A stretch of 64,000 nucleotides of DNA from Flavobacteriales bacterium. GTDB lineage: Bacteria > Bacteroidota > Bacteroidia > JANQJC01. Below the pieces are notes generated by a model, which worked only from the letters and a program-made list of their open reading frames with translations, ran no database searches and had not been told where the DNA came from. The stretch's first letter is position 1. Each line of letters starts with the position of its first letter. The stretch lies in the NCBI GenBank assembly GCA_028281825.1, contig JANQJC010000140.1, positions 1 through 64,000 of the forward strand. The letters are read 5' to 3'. The position numbers and the translations under genes are program-made. Positions 46,947 through 54,807 of this stretch are shown in pieces.

Positions 46947-47567
46947 ATGAGCAAGGACGATATTTTTGAGGCACTAGAAGATTATTTTAAGTATGAGTCT
47001 GATATCCCTGATATCTTTAAAACAGAGCAAGGTACTTACTTCAAAACTTGCATATCTTGTGATGTAAATGTTGTAGAGAGCGGAGAGCCATATATGATTG
47101 AGAAGGCTGTGAAAAGATATAGCAACATGGACGGGGTAGAGGTAGTTATTTTTGAATATGCTATTTGTAGTAAATGCGCAGAAAAAATGAGGAAGAGCTT
47201 ATCTCGTGAATCACTACAACGCTTGGAGAAACACTTTATGGAAAAAGCCAATTGGGATGGGAAAATGAACCTATTAAGCAAGGAGAAACCACCCAAAGTG
47301 GCTGATTTTATTGGTGATTGCATTTTTACAGGAAAGAGCATTAACGACAAAGAGATTGATGAGTATCAAGTGGTGGGTTATTTTCAAGGGGATAAACTGA
47401 GGCTTGACAGAATGCCATTTATGATGTGCTCAGCTGCCGCTGAAGAAATTGGAGATTTACTATCTGCAAAAACCAAGGATGAGTTAGATGGCTTTATAGA
47501 TGATAACTTTGGATTACCTCCCGAATGGAAAATGGCTCTTAAAGAAAGAGATTTTGTGTTGGTTTAG
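46947..47567 (+). CDS. Hypothetical protein with paired CxxC motifs
   Basis: 206 residues from the ATG at 46947 (an upstream in-frame start at 46917 has no support). Cytoplasmic and acidic. Two CxxC pairs, CISCDVN (about 35) and CSKCAEKM (about 75), could hold zinc in a split ribbon; a third Cys pair is looser (GDCIF and MMCSA). It has no recognised family. It is oriented away from the polysaccharide run and is followed by a decayed response-regulator fragment. Confidence 0.7.
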   Translation: MSKDDIFEALEDYFKYESDIPDIFKTEQGTYFKTCISCDVNVVESGEPYMIEKAVKRYSNMDGVEVVIFEYAICSKCAEKMRKSLSRESLQRLEKHFMEKANWDGKMNLLSKEKPPKVADFIGDCIFTGKSINDKEIDEYQVVGYFQGDKLRLDRMPFMMCSAAAEEIGDLLSAKTKDELDGFIDDNFGLPPEWKMALKERDFVLV

Positions 47568-47599
47568 GTTTTCTTTAATACATTTCGTAAAACACGTAT

Positions 47600-47754
47600 A
47601 TGAAAATACTTCTTGTTGAAGATGAACCTAAGCTCTCTGAGTTTATTTCAAAGTGAGCACTGCCAAGCTGTTGATTAAAGTAGATGAAACCCTTCTGAAA
47701 CAAGGTTTGCAATATATCCCTCAGAAGGTAGTTCAAGTGCTAGACAAAATTTGA
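47600..47754 (+). pseudogene. Remnant of a response regulator gene and an unidentified 3' fragment
   Basis: An ATG at 47600 opens MKILLVEDEPKLSEFISK and stops at once (TGA at 47654). That is the exact start of an OmpR-type response regulator, with the acidic pocket DE included. In another frame, 47653-47754 encodes a 33-residue piece (STAKLLIKVDETLLKQGLQY onward) that looks like the tail of a different coding sequence. The two are joined without the receiver and DNA-binding domains, so a deletion or recombination has destroyed the genes here. Confidence 0.65.
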
Positions 47755-47847
47755 GGAATAACTAAGATATATCGCCAAGGTACTCGGCCCACACACCATA
47801 CGTTCTCATCTTGGCCGGGGGGGTTGGTTAGGAAGACTCCCTCTCTG

Positions 47848-47867
47848 CCCGCGCGGCGGGTTGTTTT
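47848..47867 (+). terminator. Possible intrinsic terminator in the decayed region
   Basis: The GC stem CCCGC/GCGGG with a three-base loop is followed by TTGTTTTTT. The stem is short but very stable, set in a GC-rich patch (about 47780-47860) that differs from the AT-rich surroundings. It would stop rightward transcription. Confidence 0.5.
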
Positions 47868-47920
47868 TTATGGCTAAGCCAGTATTAAGTGTTAGGACTC
47901 ATGAAGAGTAAATCTAAAAG

Positions 47921-47958
47921 CGTAATTGCGAGGAAGAATGGAATGACGAAGCAATCTC
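47921..47958. repeat. REP-like dispersed palindromic element
   Basis: The ends ATTGCGAGGA and GACGAAGCAATCTC flank a short AT-rich centre, with ATTGC pairing with GCAAT. This is the widespread 'ATTGCGAGG...GACGAAGCAATC' type of interspersed bacterial repeat, seen as many copies in diverse genomes. Only this copy is visible in the window. It lies between the decayed gene and the nuclease-fold gene. Confidence 0.7.
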
Positions 47959-47992
47959 ATATTTTTTTCATTGGGTGTTTTTATATGAGGTA

Positions 47993-48754
47993 TTATACAG
48001 ATTCCCCAGCATTAAGAAACACAAACTTATGCCCCCTTTTCACTATTTCTTGCTCAAGCTTTCCAATATCGGGATGTCTAAATATGTCATTAAACCCTGC
48101 AAAAACTGCAATTACATTTTCTTTTTCATAACCACTAAGTTTGTAACTTTCCAATTGAAATAATAAGTCCTCTCTTTTCTTTCTATTAACGCTTTTGTGC
48201 CAAACTTTTATTTCCACACCAACTTTTCCATGTCCTACGTCAATGTCTATAAACCTCGAACCATCAGCATTACTATCCTGCATTTGTTTTTGGTTTCTTA
48301 CATTTTGGTACACATTACGCAAGTGCTTTAACATCTGTTTCTCGATGTCTAGTTCAGTAAAACCATTCTTTCTGGAGGGGTTAAGGGCAGGTCTCATTTC
48401 TTTTATGCTTTCTAGCACTTTATCCACAGTTACCTCTTTGTCCTGAATTAAATGAGCCTGATAAGTTTCAAGACTGTTGCGGTCTATTTCAATTTCTTCT
48501 TCCTTAGATTCTTCAGATTGAAGCTTTTTTAATACGCCAACAACAATTACAATAACTAATGAGCCTCCTATGAGGTAAAGGAGAGTATTATCTTCTGAAC
48601 TGGTAGCATTATTGTTTGTTGGAACAGGCCTTCTTTGAGCATCTTCTCGATTCAAAGTTTTATCAGGCTTTCTTTGAGCACTAGTCATTATCGCAATGCT
48701 GCTAAAAACGAGTACCAATAATGATGTAATGATAAACTTTTGCTTGTTTTTCAT
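47993..48754 (-). CDS. Membrane-anchored protein with PD-(D/E)xK-like nuclease fold
   Basis: 253 residues from the ATG at 48754. A first hydrophobic segment (about 6-26, ending TSAQ) looks like a signal, and a second (about 58-78, LLYLIGGSLVIVIVVGVL) is a transmembrane helix. After a charged linker, the C-terminal half (about 130-250) contains RFIDIDVGHGKVGVEIKVW, a D...ExK pattern typical of restriction-endonuclease-like folds, then LLFQLESYKLSGY and NVIAVFAG. Whether it cuts nucleic acid is unknown; the D-ExK reading is by eye. It has no methylase or partner nearby. Confidence 0.7.
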   Translation of the reverse strand: MKNKQKFIITSLLVLVFSSIAIMTSAQRKPDKTLNREDAQRRPVPTNNNATSSEDNTLLYLIGGSLVIVIVVGVLKKLQSEESKEEEIEIDRNSLETYQAHLIQDKEVTVDKVLESIKEMRPALNPSRKNGFTELDIEKQMLKHLRNVYQNVRNQKQMQDSNADGSRFIDIDVGHGKVGVEIKVWHKSVNRKKREDLLFQLESYKLSGYEKENVIAVFAGFNDIFRHPDIGKLEQEIVKRGHKFVFLNAGESV

Positions 48755-48923
48755 TTTCACTTATTTAGTCAAAAAAATCCATTTGCGACTTTTCTTGTTT
48801 CAAACCTAACAAAAAACTAATTATTACAAAAGGTGTTTTTTGGTACTTGTGGTAATTTGTTTTTAAAGCAAGCTGGAATTGTTTTTTTATAGCCTATTCC
48901 CTTCTCTCGTTTTCCGTTTAGTC

Positions 48924-48953
48924 TTGTATAGTTTCCAGCTTTTTCTATATTTG
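48924..48953 (+). promoter_or_regulatory. Promoter of the EF-G-like gene
   Basis: TTG at 48924-48926 and an exact -7 box TATATTTG at 48946-48953 are 19 bases apart, a full match to the Bacteroidota primary promoter. The predicted transcript starts near 48960, about 80 bases before the ATG at 49039 and just before a hairpin. Confidence 0.68.
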
Positions 48954-48968
48954 AATAGACTTTCTTCT

Positions 48969-48995
48969 AAAGCCCTCTACTTAAGGGCTTTTTTT
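48969..48995 (+). terminator. Hairpin with T-run in the leader of the EF-G-like gene
   Basis: AAAGCCCT (48969-48976) and AGGGCTTT (48984-48991) form a perfect 8-bp stem with a seven-base loop, followed by four more T. It has the form of an intrinsic terminator, yet it lies only about ten bases after the predicted start of transcription and about 45 before the gene. It may act as an attenuator or as a leader-stabilising stem. Confidence 0.6.
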
Positions 48996-49038
48996 GTCTG
49001 CACTTGTTCTTTGTCTAACTTGTAAAAATATCCTAGCC

Positions 49039-51168
49039 ATGAAAGCATTCGATGAAAAACACATCAAAAATGTGACCATTGTTGGCGCTGCGAAAAGCGG
49101 CAAGACTACACTTGCCGAAACTATGATGTATGAAGGTGGCCTCATTCCTCGCCGAGGTTCAGTGGAAAACAAAAACACCGTATCAGATTACCATGAAGTA
49201 GAACATGAAAGGGGAAGTAGTGTGTACGCGACACCCTTGCATACAGAGTGGCGGAGTTATAAAATTAATTTGATTGATACCCCTGGGTTAGATGATTTTG
49301 TAGGTGAGATAATCCCTTCACTTCGCGTTGCTGATACTTGCATTATGCTGCTCAATGCCCAAAATGGTGTTGAAGTGGGTACTGAGCTTCTTTGGAACTA
49401 TGTGGAGCAATTCCGAAGGCCAGTGATATTTGCCATCAACCAGGTAGACCACCCTAAGGCTGATTTTGATATGACCGTTGAATCTGCCAAAGAGAGATTT
49501 GGGAATGGAGTAACCTTGATGCAGTATCCAGTGAATACTGGTGAGGGCTTCAATAAAATCATCGACCTGCTGAAAATGACTATGTATGAGTTTCCGCCTG
49601 AAGGTGGTAAGCCTAACAAACTTCCTATCCCTGACAGCGAAAAAGAGAAAGCCAATCGTTTGCACAATGAATTGGTAGAGAAAGCAGCGGAGAATGATGA
49701 AGGCTTAATGGAATTGTATTTCGAAAAAGGTGAGTTAGACGAAGACGAAATGCGCCAGGGGCTTAAAATTGGTATGATGAAACAACAGGTCTATCCGGTG
49801 TTCTGCATGTCTGCCGAGAAAGATATGGGAAGCGGAAGAATGATGGGCTTTATAGATAATGTAGCACCATCTTCATTAGAGTCTCCACCTCTGGAGACAG
49901 AACAAGGCAAGGGGATTTCATATGACCCGGGGAAGCCACCTGTGTTGTTTGTGTTCAGAACATTTATTGAGCCTCACTTGGGGCAGTTAAGCGTCTTTAA
50001 AGTAATAAGTGGAGAAGTTCATACAGGAATGGAATTAGAGAACGAGCAAACCAGAGAGGTGGAAAGGCTGGGTCAGCTTTATATTATGGATGGGAAGAAA
50101 CGCACTGCCGTTGATAAACTGGTAACTGGAGACATAGGTGTGATTATGAAATTGAAAGGTACCAAAACCAATCATACCTTGCATGAGAAAGGTGAGTCCG
50201 TGGCGGTTAAACCTACCACCTTCCCAGACGCAAGAATGGTGATGGTGATAGAGTCTGAAGAGGGGGGTGAAGATAAATTGAGTGAAGCATTACACGCCAT
50301 ACAAGACGAAGACCCAACAATCAAAGTTCATTACTCTAAAGAACTAAAACAACTACTGATATCGGCGCAGGGCGAGTTGCATCTTAGTTTGGTGGAGTGG
50401 AAACTCAACCACCTTTATGGTCAAAAAGTGCGCTTTAATGCGCCCAGGATAGCCTATCGTGAAACGATACAAAAGTCAGCCATTGCCAGCTACAGGCATA
50501 AGAAACAATCAGGTGGGGCAGGGCAATTTGGTGAAGTGCATTTAAAAATAGAGCCCTATGTTGAAGGGATGCCAGAGCCAACAGAATACAATGTTCGCGG
50601 TAAGGAAGAAGTTGATTTACCTTGGGGTGGTAAATTGGTTTTTTATAACTGCATAGTAGGTGGGGTGATTGATACACGTTTCATACCTTCTATCAAGAAA
50701 GGGATACTCGAAAAAATGGAAGAAGGCCCACTCACTGGTTCTTATGTGAGGGATGTGAGGGTAATGGTGTTTGATGGTAAAATGCATCCCGTTGATTCCA
50801 ACGATGTATCCTTTAAAATAGCTGGTATGATGGCTTTCAAAGAAGCATTTGAAAACGCCAATCCAAAGATATTAGAGCCTGTGCAAGAATTGGAAGTAGT
50901 AGTACCCGAAGAATTGATGGGAGACGTAATGACAGACTTGCAAACCCGTCGCTCAGTAATTACGGGCATGGATAATAAGGGAAATTACAAGGTAATTAAG
51001 TCTAATACTCCATTGGCTGAACTGGATAGGTATAGCACTTCTTTGCGTTCAATAACGCAAGGTAGGGGTAATTTTAGTGGTAAGTTCCATGATTACCAGG
51101 CGGTACCAGGTGAAATCCAGAAAAAGCTGATAGATACTTATCAAAGCACTAATGGGGTGAGTAACTAA
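49039..51168 (+). CDS. Elongation factor G-like GTPase (EF-G paralogue)
   Basis: 709 residues from the ATG at 49039. All EF-G domains are present: the G domain (G1 GAAKSGKTTLAE, G3 DTPGLDDF, G4 NQVD where EF-G has NKxD), a beta-barrel domain II, and domains III-V ending in a fold that includes GRGNFSGKFHDYQAVP. The switch I region reads ERGSSVYATPL instead of the classic ERGITI. These differences mark it as one of the EF-G-like paralogues rather than the housekeeping translocase. It may act in ribosome recycling, stress or antibiotic response; role uncertain. It is monocistronic with its own promoter and hairpin leader. Confidence 0.93.
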   Translation: MKAFDEKHIKNVTIVGAAKSGKTTLAETMMYEGGLIPRRGSVENKNTVSDYHEVEHERGSSVYATPLHTEWRSYKINLIDTPGLDDFVGEIIPSLRVADTCIMLLNAQNGVEVGTELLWNYVEQFRRPVIFAINQVDHPKADFDMTVESAKERFGNGVTLMQYPVNTGEGFNKIIDLLKMTMYEFPPEGGKPNKLPIPDSEKEKANRLHNELVEKAAENDEGLMELYFEKGELDEDEMRQGLKIGMMKQQVYPVFCMSAEKDMGSGRMMGFIDNVAPSSLESPPLETEQGKGISYDPGKPPVLFVFRTFIEPHLGQLSVFKVISGEVHTGMELENEQTREVERLGQLYIMDGKKRTAVDKLVTGDIGVIMKLKGTKTNHTLHEKGESVAVKPTTFPDARMVMVIESEEGGEDKLSEALHAIQDEDPTIKVHYSKELKQLLISAQGELHLSLVEWKLNHLYGQKVRFNAPRIAYRETIQKSAIASYRHKKQSGGAGQFGEVHLKIEPYVEGMPEPTEYNVRGKEEVDLPWGGKLVFYNCIVGGVIDTRFIPSIKKGILEKMEEGPLTGSYVRDVRVMVFDGKMHPVDSNDVSFKIAGMMAFKEAFENANPKILEPVQELEVVVPEELMGDVMTDLQTRRSVITGMDNKGNYKVIKSNTPLAELDRYSTSLRSITQGRGNFSGKFHDYQAVPGEIQKKLIDTYQSTNGVSN

Positions 51169-51232
51169 CCTCATTGTTTACCAACCACCACCTTACGAAG
51201 AACGTTAGCGGATTTCCCCTGGCGTTCTTCTG

Positions 51233-51616
51233 TTATTCCCTGGAGTGTAAAGCCACCCTATTGCCTTCAGTATCTTCAAACAGCCCCATGTATCCAACAT
51301 CTTCGGCAATCAGTCGCTTTTCAACCAATACTTTGCCACCTGCCGCTTCAACCCTGCCTAACTCATTAGCCAGGTCACCTGAACGGGGAGTGAAATAAAC
51401 CAAAGTGCCCTTATGAGATGGGGTATACATTTGCTCAAAACACACCAAACTACCACTGGCACCCATTCCTTCATCTCCATCAGGGAATAAAGCCATATCC
51501 AATGGGCCCATGGGCATCGGGGTAAGTTTCAGGTCTAATACTGTTTCATAGAATTTGGTGGCCCTTGCCATATCTTTCACTGGTATTTCAAACCAGCCTA
51601 CTACATTTTTTGCCAT
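51233..51616 (-). CDS. VOC (glyoxalase/dioxygenase-like) family protein
   Basis: 127 residues with the two beta-alpha-beta-beta-beta halves of the vicinal oxygen chelate fold: VVGWFEIPVKDMARATKFYE at the start and LVYFTPRSGDLANELGRVEA in the second half, ending EDTEGNRVALHS. Family members include glyoxalase, antibiotic-resistance and small-molecule-binding proteins, so the substrate is unknown. It lies 16 bases after the acetyltransferase gene and is likely part of the sigma-factor operon. Confidence 0.9.
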   Translation of the reverse strand: MAKNVVGWFEIPVKDMARATKFYETVLDLKLTPMPMGPLDMALFPDGDEGMGASGSLVCFEQMYTPSHKGTLVYFTPRSGDLANELGRVEAAGGKVLVEKRLIAEDVGYMGLFEDTEGNRVALHSRE

Positions 51617-51632
51617 TGTATTTGGTTATTGG

Positions 51633-52067
51633 TTAATCTATTTTCAAATCTAAAACTTTCTGTTCTTTCTGCTCAACAAAACCACAATTATGATAAAACT
51701 GGAAGGTATCAGTTCTTTGGGTATTACATCGAACCCTTAGCCTATTAATACCCTTTTCTTTTGCCCAATTTTTTGTGGCTTCAATAAGTAGTTTACCAAT
51801 ACCCATATTTCTATGGCCTTCATTTACCACCATAGCAGCTATTTCAGCAAATGGCTCTGAAGTGAGCCTGGGAAGGTAAAAGCCATGCAGCCATCCAATG
51901 ACGGCATTTTCAATAGTTGCTATGAAAATGCAATGGCTATCTGCAGATAAAATCTGTTCTAGTTTTTTAGCAGTTTTCTTTTCTGAAATGGAATATCCTA
52001 ACTGAGCGGAAAGTTGAGAAATGGAATGGGCATCTGTATACGTAGCTTTGCGGATAGTAACATCCAT
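51633..52067 (-). CDS. GNAT-family N-acetyltransferase
   Basis: 144 residues from the ATG at 52067 (an in-frame TTG upstream is rejected). It shows the GNAT fold: TIRKATYTDAHSISQL at the N-terminus, the acetyl-CoA pyrophosphate-binding loop in NEGHRNMGIGKLLIE (Q/RxxGxG/A form), and the C-terminal RCNTQRTDTFQFYHNCGF. The acceptor substrate is not predictable. It is 23 bases downstream of the sigma-factor gene and 16 before the VOC gene. Confidence 0.92.
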   Translation of the reverse strand: MDVTIRKATYTDAHSISQLSAQLGYSISEKKTAKKLEQILSADSHCIFIATIENAVIGWLHGFYLPRLTSEPFAEIAAMVVNEGHRNMGIGKLLIEATKNWAKEKGINRLRVRCNTQRTDTFQFYHNCGFVEQKEQKVLDLKID

Positions 52068-52090
52068 AGAAAAGGAATTGATGAGCAAAC

Positions 52091-53359
52091 TTAAGATTTT
52101 AATTTTCTTTCCAGTAACTCAAGTTCCGCCTTTGATTGGGTGAGTTTTTTGGCCTTTTCAAAATAAGTTTTAGCCCTTTCCTTATTGTTCACTTGCAAAT
52201 AGAATTCACCTAGGGAAGCTGGCAGAAGGTAATAATTAACTAGGTTTTTGTCCTTTTCTAAACGGTGCAATTCGATAATAGCTTCTTCTGGGCCATACAC
52301 TCTTCCCGCTATGATGGCCTTGTTCAATTGTATAACAGGCGAGGGTTTGATTTCATACAGTTTGTCATAGAAGGTATATATCTGCTTCCAATTGGTTTCT
52401 TTAAAGCTTTTCGCCATGCAATGCTGTAACGCTATACTTGCTTCCAGATGGAATGAACTCAAATGTTCACCATGAGCGGATTTGGTTAAATAATCTATTC
52501 CTTTACCAATTAATTCCTTGTTCCATAGGCTACGGTCTTGCTCTTCAAGTATAATTATGCATCCCTTATCATCAATTCGAGAATCAAACCTGGCAGCATG
52601 GAAACACATTAAAGCCAATAAAGCGTGGGTTTTAGGGTAGGCATCTAAAGGTTTCTCGGTCAGTAGTAGTGTTAATCTCATAGCTTCAGAGCACAGGTCC
52701 TTCCTGATGAGTAAGTCATCGGTGGAGGAATTATACCCTTCATTAAACAGGAGATATATGGTTAAGTAAACTGCGTCTAACCTTCTTAGAAGCTCATTGC
52801 CAAGGGGTACTTCAAATCTGATGTCTCCCTTTCTTATTTTTTCTTTGGCTCGGTAAAGTCGTTTGTTAATGGTTGATTCAGTAGTAAGTAGGGCATTGGC
52901 AATTTCTTTAATACTGAAACCGCAAAGGGTTTTGAGAGTGAGCGCCAGTTGAGATTCATGAGACAGTTCAGGATGGCAACAAGTGAATATCATCCTGAGT
53001 TGACTGTCTTTTATCTCAGTCTCAAGAAAAACGTTGTCAATGGTGTAGGAGAGTGTCCATTCAGATTTGAGGAATGGGTCGATGTCATCAGCAAAGTTTT
53101 GAGTGTATCGCTCACGGCGCAGAAGGTTAATGGCTTTGCGCCTGGCAACTACCATCAGCCAGCCTTCAGGGTTGTTTGGTATACCAGATTTCTGCCAATC
53201 TGATAAGGCCTGGTGTAGGGTATCTTGCACTACATCTTCAGCTAATTCAAGATTATGTACACCAAACAAGCGTGTTAAAACAGCAACCATCTTCCCCGAC
53301 TCACGGCGGAAAAGATGGTCAACTAGTTCATTTACTTTTGATGTGTTAGCAGGTTGCAT
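52091..53359 (-). CDS. ECF42-type RNA polymerase sigma factor with C-terminal helical domain
   Basis: 422 residues. Sigma-70 regions 2 and 4 occupy the first 175 (LAEDVVQDTLHQAL and NPEGWLMVVARRKAINLLRR in region 2, CGFSIKEIANALLTTESTIN as the region 4 helix-turn-helix). The remaining 245 residues are a TPR-like helical domain (AVYLTIYLLFNEGYNSSTDD, LNKAIIAGRVYGPEEAI, GEFYLQVNNKERAKTYFEKA). Such ECF42-type factors are usually encoded beside DGPF/YCII proteins, and this one directly abuts one: the stop of that gene is followed at once by this ATG. No anti-sigma gene is nearby, which is typical. Confidence 0.94.
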   Translation of the reverse strand: MQPANTSKVNELVDHLFRRESGKMVAVLTRLFGVHNLELAEDVVQDTLHQALSDWQKSGIPNNPEGWLMVVARRKAINLLRRERYTQNFADDIDPFLKSEWTLSYTIDNVFLETEIKDSQLRMIFTCCHPELSHESQLALTLKTLCGFSIKEIANALLTTESTINKRLYRAKEKIRKGDIRFEVPLGNELLRRLDAVYLTIYLLFNEGYNSSTDDLLIRKDLCSEAMRLTLLLTEKPLDAYPKTHALLALMCFHAARFDSRIDDKGCIIILEEQDRSLWNKELIGKGIDYLTKSAHGEHLSSFHLEASIALQHCMAKSFKETNWKQIYTFYDKLYEIKPSPVIQLNKAIIAGRVYGPEEAIIELHRLEKDKNLVNYYLLPASLGEFYLQVNNKERAKTYFEKAKKLTQSKAELELLERKLKS

Positions 53360-53692
53360 TTAGTCCATTGCCTTCAATTCCCTCACCTCAAGTGCACAAT
53401 GGTCAAGCAGTGGACAGGCTTTGGCATGCTCAACAGCTTCTTCGTAGTTGTTTGCGTTAATGATAACATATCCGCCAATTACTTCTTTGGCTTCCATAAA
53501 TGGGCCATCGGTCAAAACTTCACTTGGGTTTTTCACCAAACGGCCTTCGTCTTGGGTAAGCGGCTGACCACCTTTGTAAAGACCTTTGTCCATCATGCCT
53601 TGCATCCATGTTACATACTTTTGCATGCTCTGCTGTGATTCTTCTTCGGTTAGTTTATGGTAACCACGTACTAAAAACATAAATTCTTTCAT
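53360..53692 (-). CDS. YCII-related (DGPF-domain) protein
   Basis: 110 residues of ferredoxin-like fold. The defining motif TDGPFMEAKEVIGGYVI is present at about 66-82, preceded by GGQPLTQDEGRLV. In ECF41/ECF42 contexts these proteins are the partner genes of the sigma factor and are thought to be its targets or regulators. It is the first gene of the four-gene run and abuts the sigma-factor gene with no spacer. Confidence 0.94.
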   Translation of the reverse strand: MKEFMFLVRGYHKLTEEESQQSMQKYVTWMQGMMDKGLYKGGQPLTQDEGRLVKNPSEVLTDGPFMEAKEVIGGYVIINANNYEEAVEHAKACPLLDHCALEVRELKAMD

Positions 53693-53784
53693 TTCTTTTG
53701 TGTTTTATAAGGTTAATATACCACTATATCACTTGAGTTTTTGAAAATAGGACACTAAGTTGAAAATAATTTTAAGTTCGCATT

Positions 53785-54330
53785 ATGGCTTCTATATTTT
53801 CTCATGCCATAGCGGCTGTTGCAATAGGTAAAACCTTTCCTAAAGCTGTTACAACCGCTAAGGTCTTGATACTCGGTGCCTTGTGTGCTATGCTACCTGA
53901 TGCCGATGTAATTGCTTTCAGTTTTGGAATACCTTATGAACATGCTTTGGGTCATAGGGGATTTACGCACTCTATTCTGTTTGCTGTTGTTTTGGCTTTT
54001 GTGTTGGGCCATGTATTTTTCAAGGAGTTAAGGCTGGGCACTAGCAAATGGTGGCTTTTGGTTCTGTTCCTGTTTCTGAGCACAGTATCACATGGACTGC
54101 TGGATGCCATGACTACTGGAGGCAGGGGAGTAGGCTTTTTTATTCCATTTGATAATGCTAGGTATTTTTTACCATGGAGGCCGATAAAGGTATCGCCTAT
54201 TGGTGTTAGCAGGTTTTTTAGTGAGTGGGGGATGGAAGTGATAAAGAGCGAGATAGTGTACGTAGTTCTTCCCTGCTTTATCTGGATTGGATTAATTAGG
54301 GTATTTCGTTCTACTAAAAAGGTCCATTAA
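53785..54330 (+). CDS. YdjM/YbcI-like membrane-bound metal-dependent hydrolase
   Basis: 181 residues with about four membrane helices. Conserved polar clusters of the family are FSHAIAAVAIG, LPDADVIAF, HRGFTHSILFA and SHGLLDAMTTGG, which could bind a metal at the membrane face. Homologues in E. coli are LexA-controlled and of unknown substrate. It ends over the last bases of the convergent DoxX gene (four-base overlap). Confidence 0.88.
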   Translation: MASIFSHAIAAVAIGKTFPKAVTTAKVLILGALCAMLPDADVIAFSFGIPYEHALGHRGFTHSILFAVVLAFVLGHVFFKELRLGTSKWWLLVLFLFLSTVSHGLLDAMTTGGRGVGFFIPFDNARYFLPWRPIKVSPIGVSRFFSEWGMEVIKSEIVYVVLPCFIWIGLIRVFRSTKKVH

Positions 54331-54707
54331 AATGGAATGAACTTTTTTAGTTTTTTCCAGTCGTATATCACAATAAAGGCTGAAAGCAGGAATACGGCTG
54401 CCGCCATGCCAAAAAGCATTCCCCCATCATCATAAACCTCAATGCCTAAAAGCGTTAGGTGAAAGAAAATAGCACCCGATATCACTCCCAGGCTTAAAAG
54501 GGCACCCAGCACATAAACATTGGGCAATAGAAGTAAAACTCCAGCTATTAGTTCAGCCACACCAGAGCCTATTCTGCCCCAAGGCTCCATACCAACGGTG
54601 GCAAAGATGTAAACACTATCTGGATGAGCAGTAAACTTGAAATAGAGCGTTTGTAATAGAATAATGGCCACGATAAGCCTTGGAAAAAATAGAAGTACTT
54701 TTTTCAT
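54327..54707 (-). CDS. DoxX-family membrane protein
   Basis: 126 residues from the ATG at 54707. Four membrane helices: LFFPRLIVAIILLQTLYFKF, the SGVAELIAGVLLLL segment, GALLSLGVISGAIFFH and FGMAAAVFLLSAFIVIYDW. The pattern is typical of DoxX, a small family linked to thiol/quinone redox chemistry in a few cases. Function here is open. Confidence 0.82.
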   Translation of the reverse strand: MKKVLLFFPRLIVAIILLQTLYFKFTAHPDSVYIFATVGMEPWGRIGSGVAELIAGVLLLLPNVYVLGALLSLGVISGAIFFHLTLLGIEVYDDGGMLFGMAAAVFLLSAFIVIYDWKKLKKFIPF

Positions 54708-54807
54708 GTTGGCGCTGTTGAGGCATCGCAAGTACTTATGAAAATTACAAAGACTATGTCTTTAAGGCAACAAATGGCAGCCTTAAACTCAGGATACCAA
54801 GGTTAAT

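Noticed and set aside
47889-48163. Plus-strand reading frames over the REP-like repeat and the end of the nuclease-fold gene
   Set aside because: They are antisense to a better supported gene and have random-looking composition.
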